Shown piece after piece: positions 33,780 through 43,839 of a stretch of DNA of 64,000 bases. The stretch lies in assembly GCF_030068605.1 (NCBI RefSeq), contig NZ_JASJOU010000019.1, positions 124,001 through 188,000 on the forward strand, written 5' to 3'. Below the pieces are notes generated by a model that searched no databases, was not told the DNA's origin, and saw only the letters and a program-made list of their open reading frames with translations. Position numbers and translations under genes: made by a program. Position 1 is the stretch's first letter, and each line of letters opens with the position of its first letter. The stretch is from Xanthocytophaga agilis (GTDB lineage Bacteria > Bacteroidota > Bacteroidia > Cytophagales > 172606-1).

Positions 33780-36248
33780 TTATTGATTGATAATCTCGCC
33801 GTTTTTCAGTGACCAGTCATTTCCGAAAAATCCAGCCATCTTTACTCCTTTGATACCCTCTTTCAGCATATCTGTTGTAAAGATCATAAAGTCAGGAAAA
33901 CCACTTCCACCACTGAAGTACTGATTCGCTTCACTAGCCCGCATTCCGGCTAATCCGGTTCCACCAATCACCGCGACAGAAGCAACCGGACTATCCGGTC
34001 TTGGCCAGGAGAAATATGCCCCGATATCTGTTCCTTTTTGTTCTTTATCACCCAGTTTTGCGACTCCATTGGATAGCTGAATCGGACAGTCAGACAGCAG
34101 CGGCTTCCATGCTTTGTTGGTAGAGGCATTGCCATAAATAATCACCCCTCTGTCTTTGTATTTCTTCAGGTCAAATTCTTTATCTGCAATCACATCTACC
34201 GCGCCATTTCCTCTGTAATACCAGGTTTCAGCATCATAACGAGCTTTATTGTATGCCCACTCATTTTCCTGAGCAGTACCTCCGGTTGCATACACAAATA
34301 CCATCTGGTTATTAAATGGCTCTTTGAACGTTCCATTTCTGTGAGGTCCTTTCTGTATAGTTTTGATAGCCTCTGCCTTTGTCCATGATGCACCTTTAGA
34401 CAGATACAGTTGCTCGTTGCTTTGTTTTACAATGTGGTGTATAACGGGCAGGCTATCCAGCGTAATGTGTACAGTATCTCCTTGTTTAAAATCAGCCATA
34501 TCTAGTTTCAGTAAAGCGATGTTTTCTGTAACACCTGAAATTTTATGACTGGCTTTGTTGCGTTGTAACTGAATACGGCTATATTTCAATGCCTGGTTTT
34601 GCTGTACAATCGTTGCCCAACGCATCGTAGCTGAGATCGCAGGATTAGCTGTAGTAAAGTCAATTACATTGGCTGCGCTGTCTGCTGAAATTTTGTGCCA
34701 CTTGAAGAAATCGAAAATAGGCTTCCAGTCCACACTTTCGTTACCATACCAGTGAGAGCCACCCGGATATTCGTAGTAGCTGTAATCTGCATGGAAAGTT
34801 CCTAACAATTTGCGCATTTGACGTGCATAGTCTACAGATACAACCGGATCGGCATCACCATGTAAAATATATATACCCAGTGCTTTGTAGTTAGAAGCCA
34901 GCGAAATTACATTACTTGGATTGCTGGCACGCAACAGCAGATTTTCCATTGGTGTAGCCCCTGCCTCTGGAATCTTTCCATCATGTGATCCGTAGGCCGA
35001 TAATACCGGATAGCCTGCACAAGGGGCAATAGCAGCCCAGTTACCAGGGAAAGTCGCTCCCAAATACCAGGTTCCGTGTCCTCCCATTGAGTGACCTGTC
35101 AGATAAATATGCTCCGGATCAGGTTTAAACTCCTGTTTTGCCATTCCAAATACTTCCAGTGCATCCAGACGACCCCAGTCTTCCCAGTTAAATCCTCTCG
35201 GACGTCTGTTGGTAGGTGCAACTAGCACACCCCAGTTCTTAGGCTCATAGGCTCTTGCCTGACCAATAGCCTCTACCCCTGCTCCGTGTACTGACAGGAA
35301 TAAAGCAGGCGTTTTACCATCTGGCTGTGCCTGTGGAGCTACAGCGTAGTACTGGATACTCCCATCAATCTTACTGGTGAAGGTCTGTATGTATTGTTCT
35401 CCAGCACCTGTAGCGGTAATTTTTATTTCTTTCTCATCCCACACTTTTCCTTTTGCCTGCAAACTTACTTTCACAGGGTATTCTCCCTTTTGCTTAATGC
35501 CAGTTGCATTTATTCTGAAACCCACCTTTCGTGTAGTTAATGCATGTACTACAGGCAGTGTAGTGGTATAGTCTTTTCCTTGTAGGGAAGTTTTAATTTG
35601 TATATCTTTTAATGGCTGAGCAGTAGTATTAACAACCACCATAGCACCCCATAGCTGATCATTTATTTTGCCATGAACAATATGAGGCAATGTCATATCT
35701 TCTGTGCTCAATGCAACGGCCTTATCCGGAAAAGTCAACTTGGCTGTTATGCCCTGATAACGAGAAAAAGAAGCAGTCCGAACCAGTATTTCGTTCAGGC
35801 CTTTCTTCAATACCACAGGTATGTACATCCATCCGGAAGCATAGGCATCACCTCCATGAGGAGCACCATTAAAATACAGCATGCTATGTCCGCTTACATT
35901 CAGTATCGCTGTCTTTGCTTCATTGGCAATATAGGTCAGATATAGATAGCCATCCTGTGCCAGTCCTGCTTTGAACTTACTTTCCTGGTCTGTTTTGATA
36001 GCTTGCCAGGTAACAGGCTTTCCATCCTTATCTGTCAGCACAGTTTGTCCGGCAGCAGGTGTTTTTAGTTCATTACGAAACAACAGATAGGTTAATTGAT
36101 CTGTGTAAAGTGCTTCACGTCCATAATGATGACAGGGACCGGCAATCAATCCCTCTGAAAAAGTATAAGTTTGTTGAGCCGAGACATAAGTACCAGACAG
36201 CAATAGTCTGATAATCATAAAGCTCCATACGAAAGATAATTTATGCAT
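33780..36248 (-). CDS. Large serine hydrolase/esterase, prolyl-oligopeptidase-like (PUL)
   Basis: 822 residues with a signal peptide (1-25). Residues about 1-285 are beta-rich accessory regions (N-G-A-P-H-G-G-D-A-Y-A-S-G-W as in galactose-binding folds). Residues about 300-520 are an alpha/beta hydrolase with G-H-S-M-G-G (Ser387), H-G-D-A-D-P (probably Asp467) and G-G-S-H-W (His499). The last 300 residues are another beta domain. In a glycan locus it is more likely a carbohydrate esterase than a peptidase, but the substrate is not visible. It lies 51 bases downstream of the GH35 gene. Confidence 0.85.
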   Translation of the reverse strand: MHKLSFVWSFMIIRLLLSGTYVSAQQTYTFSEGLIAGPCHHYGREALYTDQLTYLLFRNELKTPAAGQTVLTDKDGKPVTWQAIKTDQESKFKAGLAQDGYLYLTYIANEAKTAILNVSGHSMLYFNGAPHGGDAYASGWMYIPVVLKKGLNEILVRTASFSRYQGITAKLTFPDKAVALSTEDMTLPHIVHGKINDQLWGAMVVVNTTAQPLKDIQIKTSLQGKDYTTTLPVVHALTTRKVGFRINATGIKQKGEYPVKVSLQAKGKVWDEKEIKITATGAGEQYIQTFTSKIDGSIQYYAVAPQAQPDGKTPALFLSVHGAGVEAIGQARAYEPKNWGVLVAPTNRRPRGFNWEDWGRLDALEVFGMAKQEFKPDPEHIYLTGHSMGGHGTWYLGATFPGNWAAIAPCAGYPVLSAYGSHDGKIPEAGATPMENLLLRASNPSNVISLASNYKALGIYILHGDADPVVSVDYARQMRKLLGTFHADYSYYEYPGGSHWYGNESVDWKPIFDFFKWHKISADSAANVIDFTTANPAISATMRWATIVQQNQALKYSRIQLQRNKASHKISGVTENIALLKLDMADFKQGDTVHITLDSLPVIHHIVKQSNEQLYLSKGASWTKAEAIKTIQKGPHRNGTFKEPFNNQMVFVYATGGTAQENEWAYNKARYDAETWYYRGNGAVDVIADKEFDLKKYKDRGVIIYGNASTNKAWKPLLSDCPIQLSNGVAKLGDKEQKGTDIGAYFSWPRPDSPVASVAVIGGTGLAGMRASEANQYFSGGSGFPDFMIFTTDMLKEGIKGVKMAGFFGNDWSLKNGEIINQ

Positions 36249-36299
36249 AGGATGTATGGCAAACGATAGATTGGTTAGAATCTAACTGGTTAACACTAA

Positions 36300-38159
36300 T
36301 TATTTATCAAGCACAGGCTTTTCAACCGTTTTAAGAACAGTTTGAGCCACATCGTTTTGTTGTTCAAAGATTACCACTTCATTTTTACCTTTGGTAAGCC
36401 AGCAGCCTGGTACATACAAAGTCTGCTGAGGACCAGCATTCCAGTAACGTCCCAGGTGGTGTCCATTGATAAACACAATCCCTTTTCCCCAACTACCCAT
36501 ATCCAGGAATGTATCCCCTATCTTGTCCAGTTCGAAAGTTCCTGTATAGAAGGTAGGCTTACCTGTTGTATTTTTGGGTGGATATCTTTGCAGATCAGGC
36601 ACCGATATAAGTGGCAGGGAATACATCTGCCAGTTGCCAGTAATTTCAAAGTCATTGATTAGCACAGGCGAGATAATGCCTTTGGTGTTATTAGGGATCT
36701 CTGCGCCATAGTTGATACGTCCCATATTTTCCACCAGTATCTCCAATGTGCCATTAAACGGAATAGTTACAGGCAGATCATATTTTTTATCCACTCTGTT
36801 TAACTCCCCTACTTTCTTACCGTTTACATATACAAGTGCATAGTCACGCAATCCATTCAAATGTAGTGTCCCTGATAGTGGCTGAGTAAATCTCTTACTA
36901 TACAACACATACCCATATCCCTGATTTAAAGCCTCAAATGTCAGTGGAGAATCATTGGATACAGGCTTTATGTCTTTCTTCAGATCAGCCAAATCCACAG
37001 TCCGGGAAAGAGGAATGTCAGGAATAGTGATAACAGAAATTTGTGCAGGAATGGCAGGTACAGGATACTTTACGTATTTTTTCATCAACTCCCGCAATGC
37101 CATATACTTTGGTGTGGCCCATCCTGATTCACTTACGGGTGCATCATAGTCATAACTGGTTATATCAGGCTGAATGTCATGTTCTTCATTGTAGTTGGCC
37201 CCAGAAGTAAATCCAAAGTTGGTCCCGCCATGTGCCATATAGAAGTTAAAATGAACTCCATTTTGCAGGTACTTCTCCGTTTGTTTGACTATCTCATCAG
37301 TCCCAATACGAACAAATGGTTCAGCCCAGTGATCCAGCCAGCCTGGATAAAATTCGGCTACCATATAAGGTCCTTTACCATCATGGTATTTGTCTACAGC
37401 CTTTTTCAGGTTGTCTATATTTCCTTCTCCATTTGCGGTAGGTAATACACCACTGATGACCCCACCTTCAAACAACCAGCTTCCGTCTGACGTAAAAAAC
37501 GGACCAGTAAACCCTGCACCAGTAAGCATCTGCTGAATAGTCTGGTTGTAGGCACGATGTTGTTCTATAGGAATATCCTGGCGTTGTGACACATACGAAC
37601 CAAACTCGTTCTCGACCTGTACCATAATGATAGGCCCACCTTTGCTTACCTGAAGCGATGAAACCTGTTCAGCCAGCTTGGTGATATATACTTTACAAGA
37701 ATCCAGGAAAGGTTTATTGTTAGTCCGGATTACCAGATCCTTGTTCTTTTGTAACCACCACGGATAGCCTCCAAATTCCCATTCTGCACAGGCATAAGGC
37801 CCTGGCCTCAGAATCACATACAATCCTTCTTCTTTTGCCAGCTTAATAAACTCTGCCAGGTTGCGGTTTTCTGATGTAAAATCCCACACACCAGGAGCTG
37901 TGTTATGGTAATTCCAGAACACATAGGTTGCTACAGTGTTTAGCCCCATAGCCTTCAGCATCTGAAGCCGATGGCGCCAGTAAGGCTTGGGAATGCGTGC
38001 ATAATGCATTTCACCAGAATGAATCTGAACAGGCTTTCCCTTATCCAGAAACTGGCCGTTTTTAATTTCGAAAGTTTGCTTTTGGGCATAAATCGGTTTT
38101 ATCCCCAAAAGCAAAGCAGGTAACAGAACAGAAGTAATGATTTTGGAAATAGGCTGCAT
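36300..38159 (-). CDS. Beta-galactosidase, GH35 (PUL)
   Basis: 619 residues from the ATG at 38157-38159; the TTG six codons earlier is less likely. Signal peptide 1-25 (ending P-I-Y-A-Q). GH35 signatures: H-S-G-E-M-H-Y-A-R-I-P, R-P-G-P-Y-A-C-A-E-W-E-F-G-G, the acid/base in V-E-N-E-F-G (about Glu185) and the nucleophile in A-E-F-Y-P-G-W (about Glu269). C-terminal jelly-roll domains are present. It cleaves terminal beta-linked galactose. Separated from susD by a terminator (38323-38352), so it may have its own promoter. Confidence 0.93.
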   Translation of the reverse strand: MQPISKIITSVLLPALLLGIKPIYAQKQTFEIKNGQFLDKGKPVQIHSGEMHYARIPKPYWRHRLQMLKAMGLNTVATYVFWNYHNTAPGVWDFTSENRNLAEFIKLAKEEGLYVILRPGPYACAEWEFGGYPWWLQKNKDLVIRTNNKPFLDSCKVYITKLAEQVSSLQVSKGGPIIMVQVENEFGSYVSQRQDIPIEQHRAYNQTIQQMLTGAGFTGPFFTSDGSWLFEGGVISGVLPTANGEGNIDNLKKAVDKYHDGKGPYMVAEFYPGWLDHWAEPFVRIGTDEIVKQTEKYLQNGVHFNFYMAHGGTNFGFTSGANYNEEHDIQPDITSYDYDAPVSESGWATPKYMALRELMKKYVKYPVPAIPAQISVITIPDIPLSRTVDLADLKKDIKPVSNDSPLTFEALNQGYGYVLYSKRFTQPLSGTLHLNGLRDYALVYVNGKKVGELNRVDKKYDLPVTIPFNGTLEILVENMGRINYGAEIPNNTKGIISPVLINDFEITGNWQMYSLPLISVPDLQRYPPKNTTGKPTFYTGTFELDKIGDTFLDMGSWGKGIVFINGHHLGRYWNAGPQQTLYVPGCWLTKGKNEVVIFEQQNDVAQTVLKTVEKPVLDK

Positions 38160-38322
38160 CGAAATAAGAAGAGACAATGCGCAGTTGAAAACAGATGAAT
38201 ACTGCTGCGTACGATATAAGAAGAACCTTTCAATACAGGCAATAAATCAGGGTTACTCTCCCGATTATATATAAAGTGACACTCTATCTTTAAAATGTAA
38301 AACTATATAAGGTAGAGATTAA

Positions 38323-38352
38323 AAGACCCCTTACTGAATAGTAAGGGGTCTT
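38323..38352 (-). terminator. Intrinsic terminator or attenuator between susD and the GH35 gene
   Basis: AAGACCCCTTACT (38323-38335) pairs perfectly with AGTAAGGGGTCTT (38340-38352), 4-base loop, with a TTTTAATCT tail on the minus strand. It would cut or reduce read-through from susCD into the hydrolase genes. Confidence 0.85.
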
Positions 38353-38432
38353 CGATCTAATCCCCTAGGCATTTGTTATGAACACCCAAATACCTGATAA
38401 AAAATTAATTTTCATGCAATAAGAATACAAAC

Positions 38433-40028
38433 TTAGTCTACATCCCAGAAGATTTTTGTTGTACGGGTGTCTTTAGCCTGTACATCTTTATAGTTAGTAT
38501 TATAAGTTGTTTCTGTAGAAGGATATACCAACCGTGTTGGAGGTGTAGTATAATTCGCCAACGTAGCAGTTGGGAATGTCAACTGAGGATAGTTTGTTCT
38601 ACGATACTCAGCCCAAGCCTCCTTAGATTGCAAAAATCCTAAGTGTAACCATTTCTGATTCCAGATTTTAGCCAGCTTCTCAGTATCATCACCAGTATAC
38701 GCAGCAGTAGATGTTGTTGCAAAAGTAGTAATTTCGCTATCTGCAGGTTTTGCTAACACTGTCAAACCTGTTGTGTTCAGACTATTCAGATAATAGTAGA
38801 ATGTAACAGATTGTTTTAATGCAGTTTCATATGCAGTTTTGGCATCTGCAGTGCTTCCCCAACGCTGATAAGCCTCTGCTTTCAGGAAATTAACTTCTGA
38901 AGCTGTGATAACAATACCAGGTAATCCTGGATTTTGTAAGAAGGTAGCAGAATCCAGAATAGAATATTTCTGAAAGTTGTTTTCCTGTTCTGAAGCCGTA
39001 AATGTGATTGGCATTGCAGCATATTCTTTATTAGGAGTGAATACCTTACCACTAGTTACACCAAATTTGTCAAACATTACAGGAATACGAGGATCATCTG
39101 CTGGTTTCATCAATGTGTTCAGCATATAATCTGGCGCGTAATAGCTTGGTAATTCTGTTAAGGCAGAGTTAAGGTTGGCAGTATATGTCGTCAACGGCTT
39201 TAACAGGATATCAGTAGTACCAGGAGCATAATTTGCTGCATTACCACCATCTACCAGTGGATATGTATCGCCATTATTCAGCATTTCCAGGACAGCAGTT
39301 CTTGCTGTTGCTTCATCTTTCTTCGAAATACGCATCAGTAACCGCAAACGAATAGAGTTTGCGTAACGTTGCCACTTGGTAAGGCTACCACTAAGTAGAA
39401 TATCTGCCTTTGTAAAAGATGCATTGGAAGACGCATCACCAAAGAAAGCAGCGGATTCTTTCAAACCAGCCAGAATGATATTATACAATTCAACCTGATC
39501 ATCAAATTTTGGATTAGCTATTACGCTGGATGATTCAAGGCTTCCTGCTTCACTGAAAGGAATATCACCCCACAAATCAATCATTTGAGATGCCTGATCA
39601 TACAATACGATTCGTGCAGCCTGCATAAAAATCTCCTGATTAGCCTTCTCTTCTGCTGCCAGAGAATTGTATACATTCTCCATGGAACGGTACAAAGCAA
39701 TTACACCACTACCATTGCTATTAGGTACATAGAAATTAGACCAATATTGTCCTATGTAACTATCATTGTGCTGGTACATAGCCGTACTGTTTGAAAAAAA
39801 GGCAGTCTGGCTGTAGACAGCAGGATGTTGTAACAAAAATGTACGAACATTCCAATAAGAAGGTCTAACCCGGTCATTATCCAGGATTCCCGTTAATAAT
39901 CCAGGTAAATTTGCACTACTGGATTGTTCCGGGTTATTGAATTTTTCTTCCAGTTGATTTTCACACCCACAAAACACGAGCATGAGAGAACAGAAGAGGC
40001 TTGATGTTATAAAAAACTTTTTTGTCAT
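38433..40028 (-). CDS. SusD/RagB-family glycan-binding lipoprotein (PUL)
   Basis: 531 residues from the ATG at 40026-40028, which gives a short Lys-rich signal peptide and lipobox (V-F-C-G-C, Cys22); earlier in-frame ATGs overlap susC. SusD-like features include A-R-I-V-L-Y-D-Q-A-S-Q-M-I-D-L-W-G-D-I-P-F and I-V-I-T-A-S-E-V-N-F-L-K-A-E-A-Y-Q-R-W. It forms the lid of the SusC channel at the outer face of the outer membrane and captures oligosaccharides. It starts 28 bases after susC. Confidence 0.93.
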   Translation of the reverse strand: MTKKFFITSSLFCSLMLVFCGCENQLEEKFNNPEQSSSANLPGLLTGILDNDRVRPSYWNVRTFLLQHPAVYSQTAFFSNSTAMYQHNDSYIGQYWSNFYVPNSNGSGVIALYRSMENVYNSLAAEEKANQEIFMQAARIVLYDQASQMIDLWGDIPFSEAGSLESSSVIANPKFDDQVELYNIILAGLKESAAFFGDASSNASFTKADILLSGSLTKWQRYANSIRLRLLMRISKKDEATARTAVLEMLNNGDTYPLVDGGNAANYAPGTTDILLKPLTTYTANLNSALTELPSYYAPDYMLNTLMKPADDPRIPVMFDKFGVTSGKVFTPNKEYAAMPITFTASEQENNFQKYSILDSATFLQNPGLPGIVITASEVNFLKAEAYQRWGSTADAKTAYETALKQSVTFYYYLNSLNTTGLTVLAKPADSEITTFATTSTAAYTGDDTEKLAKIWNQKWLHLGFLQSKEAWAEYRRTNYPQLTFPTATLANYTTPPTRLVYPSTETTYNTNYKDVQAKDTRTTKIFWDVD

Positions 40029-40056
40029 GTCTTTTTTTCTTAATAGGTTCTTCATG

Positions 40057-43000
40057 TTAGAAAGATGCATTCAATGAAAATCCGAAACTACGTGTAGGAG
40101 CAGTAGAACCTACATCCACACCTTGTGACCACCACTGATTACCCAGAGGAGCTTCAGGATCGATATTTTCTAATGTTCTCCAGATATAGAACAGGTTACG
40201 ACCTACCAATGAAAAACGCAGATTTTTCAGATGAACTCTATCAGATATATGAGAAGGAATTTTATAACTCAAAGTAATTTCACGCATTTTGATGTAACTA
40301 TTATCAAAAAGGGCACCTTTTGAGTTCCATGCATCAGCACCCCAGTTATACGTTGTCATATAGTACTCAGCAGCACTGATTACTTTGGTATTTTCTTCTC
40401 CTGTATTCTGATTTACACCTTTCAGCAATACACCATCATCATGAATTTGTCCGTCAGCAGGATCTGTGTAAGTTAAACCACCCCGTGAAGCATCTCTGTA
40501 TTGAAGTGTATTCTCATACATACCTGCACCCATAGCATACTTGGTTGGAGTAGAGATCATCTTTCCACCTATACGATAGTCGATAGTAAAGTCAAGGGCA
40601 AAGTTTTTATAGGAGACAGTGTTTGAGAAACCACCAATAGCTTTAGGCATAATATTACCAGCTTTCTCATATTTGGACTTATCAATCACATAAAATCCAT
40701 CATCTGATATCAGGAAGTTACCATTTTCATCTTTTGCACGTTCGTACACATAGATATTTCCTAATGTTTCGCCTGGCGCTGCTACCAATTTTATAGCGTT
40801 TTGATCCGCATTATAAAAATTCACTTCAGACACTCCATTTAATGAAATCACACGAGATTTATTGAATGCATAGTTGATCCGTGTATCCCAACGTACAGCT
40901 CTTGATACTGGAGTTGCATTAAATGCGATCTCAACCCCACGGCTTCCGATTTCACCAACATTCACAATCTGACTGTTAGCACCATTAGAAGGAGCAGTAG
41001 CCAAGTCCAGAATCTGATCTTTTACTTTGTTAGAATAGTAAGTAAGATCTATACCGAATTTATTATTCAGGAATCTTGTCTCCAGACCTACTTCTGTTTC
41101 ATATTTCATCTCAGGTTTCAGCAACAAGTTTCCGTAAGCAGAATTGGTGATTAGTTTTGGTACAGAACCATTTACAGATTGCAAAGAACTCTGAGTATAC
41201 AGAATATTTGATCCATAAATTTTTGCACCATTACCTACAACACCATAAGAAGCTCTCAATTTACCATAACTAAATGCAGTTGGTAATTGCAATACATCCG
41301 TGAAAACGAAGCTACCATTGGTTGACCAATAGAAATAACGATTGTTACCAGCAGGCAGTGTTGAATTATACTCCTGACGAGCAGTACCTTCTAAGAATAA
41401 GAAGTTTTTGTAACTGAAGTTAGCAATTCCGATATAGGCATACTTTAGCATTTCTTTGCGTGTTGCTGTAGTATTAAGTATACCATAAGAATTAGCTAAA
41501 CTAAACCAGTTTTCAGAAACCAAGCCATTGGTTGTACCGGAATACTGATCTTTATAATGTTCATTACGTCCCTGAAAACCGCCACTTACTGAATAATCCA
41601 GATCAGATCCTATTTTGTTGGCATATGTTAATAACATATCACCATATAGAACAGCGTATTGTCCTTTAGATGTACCATACATGCCGGTACTACTTGATGA
41701 TGAATTATATGCAGTAGCATATTCATTGTAACGCTTATCTTCTATTCCGATTCCTGTATAATCATTACCAATACGACCTCTGAATTTCAAATGATCAATC
41801 ACATCCCAGTTTAATGTAGCACTGGTAATCAAACGATTTTCTGTTTCATCATATTGATTTCTCAATTGATTCCAGAAAAAGTCTAATAAGTTGGTAGCGC
41901 GAATATTATAAGTAAATGCTTCTGGGCGTCCAGATGTATAAATTCCATATTTGTATCCATCAGAAGTCTGATATCTTTCACGCATTAAACTCATATCTTC
42001 TGTCCGGCTAAAGAATCCAGCAAAAGAACCCAATACCTGACCTAATTGGGCTGCACGATTGTGAGTACGAGTATTAATATAGTTTACAACAATATCTGTA
42101 CTAACTTTATTATTCAAATGAACAGTACTGTTCAGGTTAAAAGTAGTTTTCTCCTGCTTGCTACCAGGGTTAGTACTTTTATAATCCAAATGAGTAGCGG
42201 ACAAACGATAACTAATTTTATCAGTCTGATTGGATAAGCCAATGTTGATGTTTGAACTATATCCTTTATCAAATACATCTCTGTAGTTATCAGGACGGGC
42301 AGAGTAAGAACGAACAGAACCATCCCACCAGCTTACTTGCTGGCCTTCCATTTTAGGACCAAATTGTCCGTAAGCTCTGAAATAAGGACGGAAACCAGTA
42401 GGAGAGTTTGAATCAGCAATCCATCCTTCTGCATTAGCACCGGCAGAAAGGTTGGTGGCTCTGTCATATCCTGGTCCGTATATATTTTGGAATTTAGGAA
42501 GGAAAGCAACACGTTCCAGTGTACCTGTATAATTTACATCTACACCCAAACCTTTTCCTTTGGTACCTTTTTTAGTAGTGATCACGATTACACCACTAGA
42601 TGCGTCTGAACCATATAATGCAGTTGCACTGGCACCTTTTAGTACTGTTAAGCTTTCAATATCAGCAGGGTTAATATCCAGAATACCATTACCACGTATA
42701 CGCTGATCATCCCAATAATTGTTATTATTGGCACCAACAGAACCATTCTGCTCATCATTCCGAATAATAACACCATCTACTACATAAATTGGTTGCTTAT
42801 TGTTATTCAGCGAGTTAATGCCACGAATCTGAACATTTACCGCACTTCCAGAACCACCTGGAGCTGTAGTAATTTTCACACCAGCAGCTTTACCATATAA
42901 TGCAGAAGCAAAGTTGGTGTTACCACTTTTTGTGATTTGTTCAGCAGTGACAGTACTTACTGCATATCCTAATGCCTTTTCTTCTTTTTTAATACCCATT

Positions 43001-43743
43001 GCAGTTACAACTACTTCATTCAATGACATAATGTCTGGAAGCAATGTAACGTCAATAGTAGTTTGATTATTAACAGCTATTTCTTCTGTCACATAACCTA
43101 CAAAAGAGAATACCAAAGTACCTGTTCCTTCAGGAATAGTAAGGTTGTATTTTCCTTGTGCATCTGTTACAGTACCATTAGTAGTTCCTTTTAAAGAAAC
43201 ACTTACTCCAGGTAGTCCCTCTCCCCTATCATCTTTTACTTGTCCTGTTACCTGAAATGCAACAGCAGGTGTACTGATAGAATTAGCAGGGCCTGCTAAA
43301 GCTGTACTGTTTACCATTGCCATATTAGTCATATTATATGGCAATGTTTCATTCCCATTTGCAGAAGTTTCTGTCTTTACCCGTTCTTTCTTCAGGTAAA
43401 TAATATAGGAATGATTATTATTTTTTTCAAAAGTTAATTTAAGAGGAGTTAATAGACTATTTAGTATCTGATCCAGTTCTTTGGATTGCAGTTCTTTGCG
43501 ATCAACAGATACAGATTTACCTTTTAGTACTTTGGGATTGTAATCAAAGATAACCCCGTAGTCCTTAGATAGTTCCTTTAATACATCTACCAGATCCTGA
43601 GATTGATTTTGCTGAGAGAATCGGTGTGTACTTTGTACGGAGGCTAGTGCGATAGGCTGTACTTGCCCAAACATAGGCAGTGCAGACCCAACAAAAAACG
43701 ACCCGTAAACAAATGTTCGGAGCCGAAGTAGGTTTTTCCTCAT
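40057..43743 (-). CDS. SusC/RagA TonB-dependent transporter with STN signalling domain (PUL)
   Basis: 1228 residues. Signal peptide about 1-26. Residues about 45-115 are a secretin/TonB short N-terminal (STN) domain (D-V-L-K-E-L-S-K-D-Y-G-V-I-F-D-Y-N), which in this family contacts a FecR anti-sigma factor. About 165-240 is a carboxypeptidase-like domain (V-K-D-D-R-G-E-G-L-P-G-V-S-V), about 250-380 the plug (V-N-V-Q-I-R-G-I-N-S-L-N-N) and the remainder a 22-strand barrel. Imports oligosaccharides using TonB energy. The STN plus the adjacent FecR and ECF sigma genes indicate trans-envelope control. 96 bases separate it from fecR. Confidence 0.95.
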   Translation of the reverse strand: MRKNLLRLRTFVYGSFFVGSALPMFGQVQPIALASVQSTHRFSQQNQSQDLVDVLKELSKDYGVIFDYNPKVLKGKSVSVDRKELQSKELDQILNSLLTPLKLTFEKNNNHSYIIYLKKERVKTETSANGNETLPYNMTNMAMVNSTALAGPANSISTPAVAFQVTGQVKDDRGEGLPGVSVSLKGTTNGTVTDAQGKYNLTIPEGTGTLVFSFVGYVTEEIAVNNQTTIDVTLLPDIMSLNEVVVTAMGIKKEEKALGYAVSTVTAEQITKSGNTNFASALYGKAAGVKITTAPGGSGSAVNVQIRGINSLNNNKQPIYVVDGVIIRNDEQNGSVGANNNNYWDDQRIRGNGILDINPADIESLTVLKGASATALYGSDASSGVIVITTKKGTKGKGLGVDVNYTGTLERVAFLPKFQNIYGPGYDRATNLSAGANAEGWIADSNSPTGFRPYFRAYGQFGPKMEGQQVSWWDGSVRSYSARPDNYRDVFDKGYSSNINIGLSNQTDKISYRLSATHLDYKSTNPGSKQEKTTFNLNSTVHLNNKVSTDIVVNYINTRTHNRAAQLGQVLGSFAGFFSRTEDMSLMRERYQTSDGYKYGIYTSGRPEAFTYNIRATNLLDFFWNQLRNQYDETENRLITSATLNWDVIDHLKFRGRIGNDYTGIGIEDKRYNEYATAYNSSSSSTGMYGTSKGQYAVLYGDMLLTYANKIGSDLDYSVSGGFQGRNEHYKDQYSGTTNGLVSENWFSLANSYGILNTTATRKEMLKYAYIGIANFSYKNFLFLEGTARQEYNSTLPAGNNRYFYWSTNGSFVFTDVLQLPTAFSYGKLRASYGVVGNGAKIYGSNILYTQSSLQSVNGSVPKLITNSAYGNLLLKPEMKYETEVGLETRFLNNKFGIDLTYYSNKVKDQILDLATAPSNGANSQIVNVGEIGSRGVEIAFNATPVSRAVRWDTRINYAFNKSRVISLNGVSEVNFYNADQNAIKLVAAPGETLGNIYVYERAKDENGNFLISDDGFYVIDKSKYEKAGNIMPKAIGGFSNTVSYKNFALDFTIDYRIGGKMISTPTKYAMGAGMYENTLQYRDASRGGLTYTDPADGQIHDDGVLLKGVNQNTGEENTKVISAAEYYMTTYNWGADAWNSKGALFDNSYIKMREITLSYKIPSHISDRVHLKNLRFSLVGRNLFYIWRTLENIDPEAPLGNQWWSQGVDVGSTAPTRSFGFSLNASF

Positions 43744-43785
43744 GAAAATTGTAATTTTGGGGTGAATTAAATTAACTGATTCCGG

Positions 43786-43835
43786 GCTGTCAGCATCATT
43801 GTAGTTACTGGTACTAACTACATGTGTATGACAGC
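43786..43835 (-). promoter_or_regulatory. Nested hairpin in the fecR-susC spacer
   Basis: Outer arms GCTGTCA (43786-43792) and TGACAGC (43829-43835) enclose an inner perfect stem GTAGTTA (43801-43807) / TAACTAC (43815-43821). It starts 4 bases after the fecR stop and lies 43 bases ahead of the susC start. It could shield mRNA ends, attenuate or help decouple susC expression from fecR. Confidence 0.5.
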
Positions 43836-43839
43836 TTTT

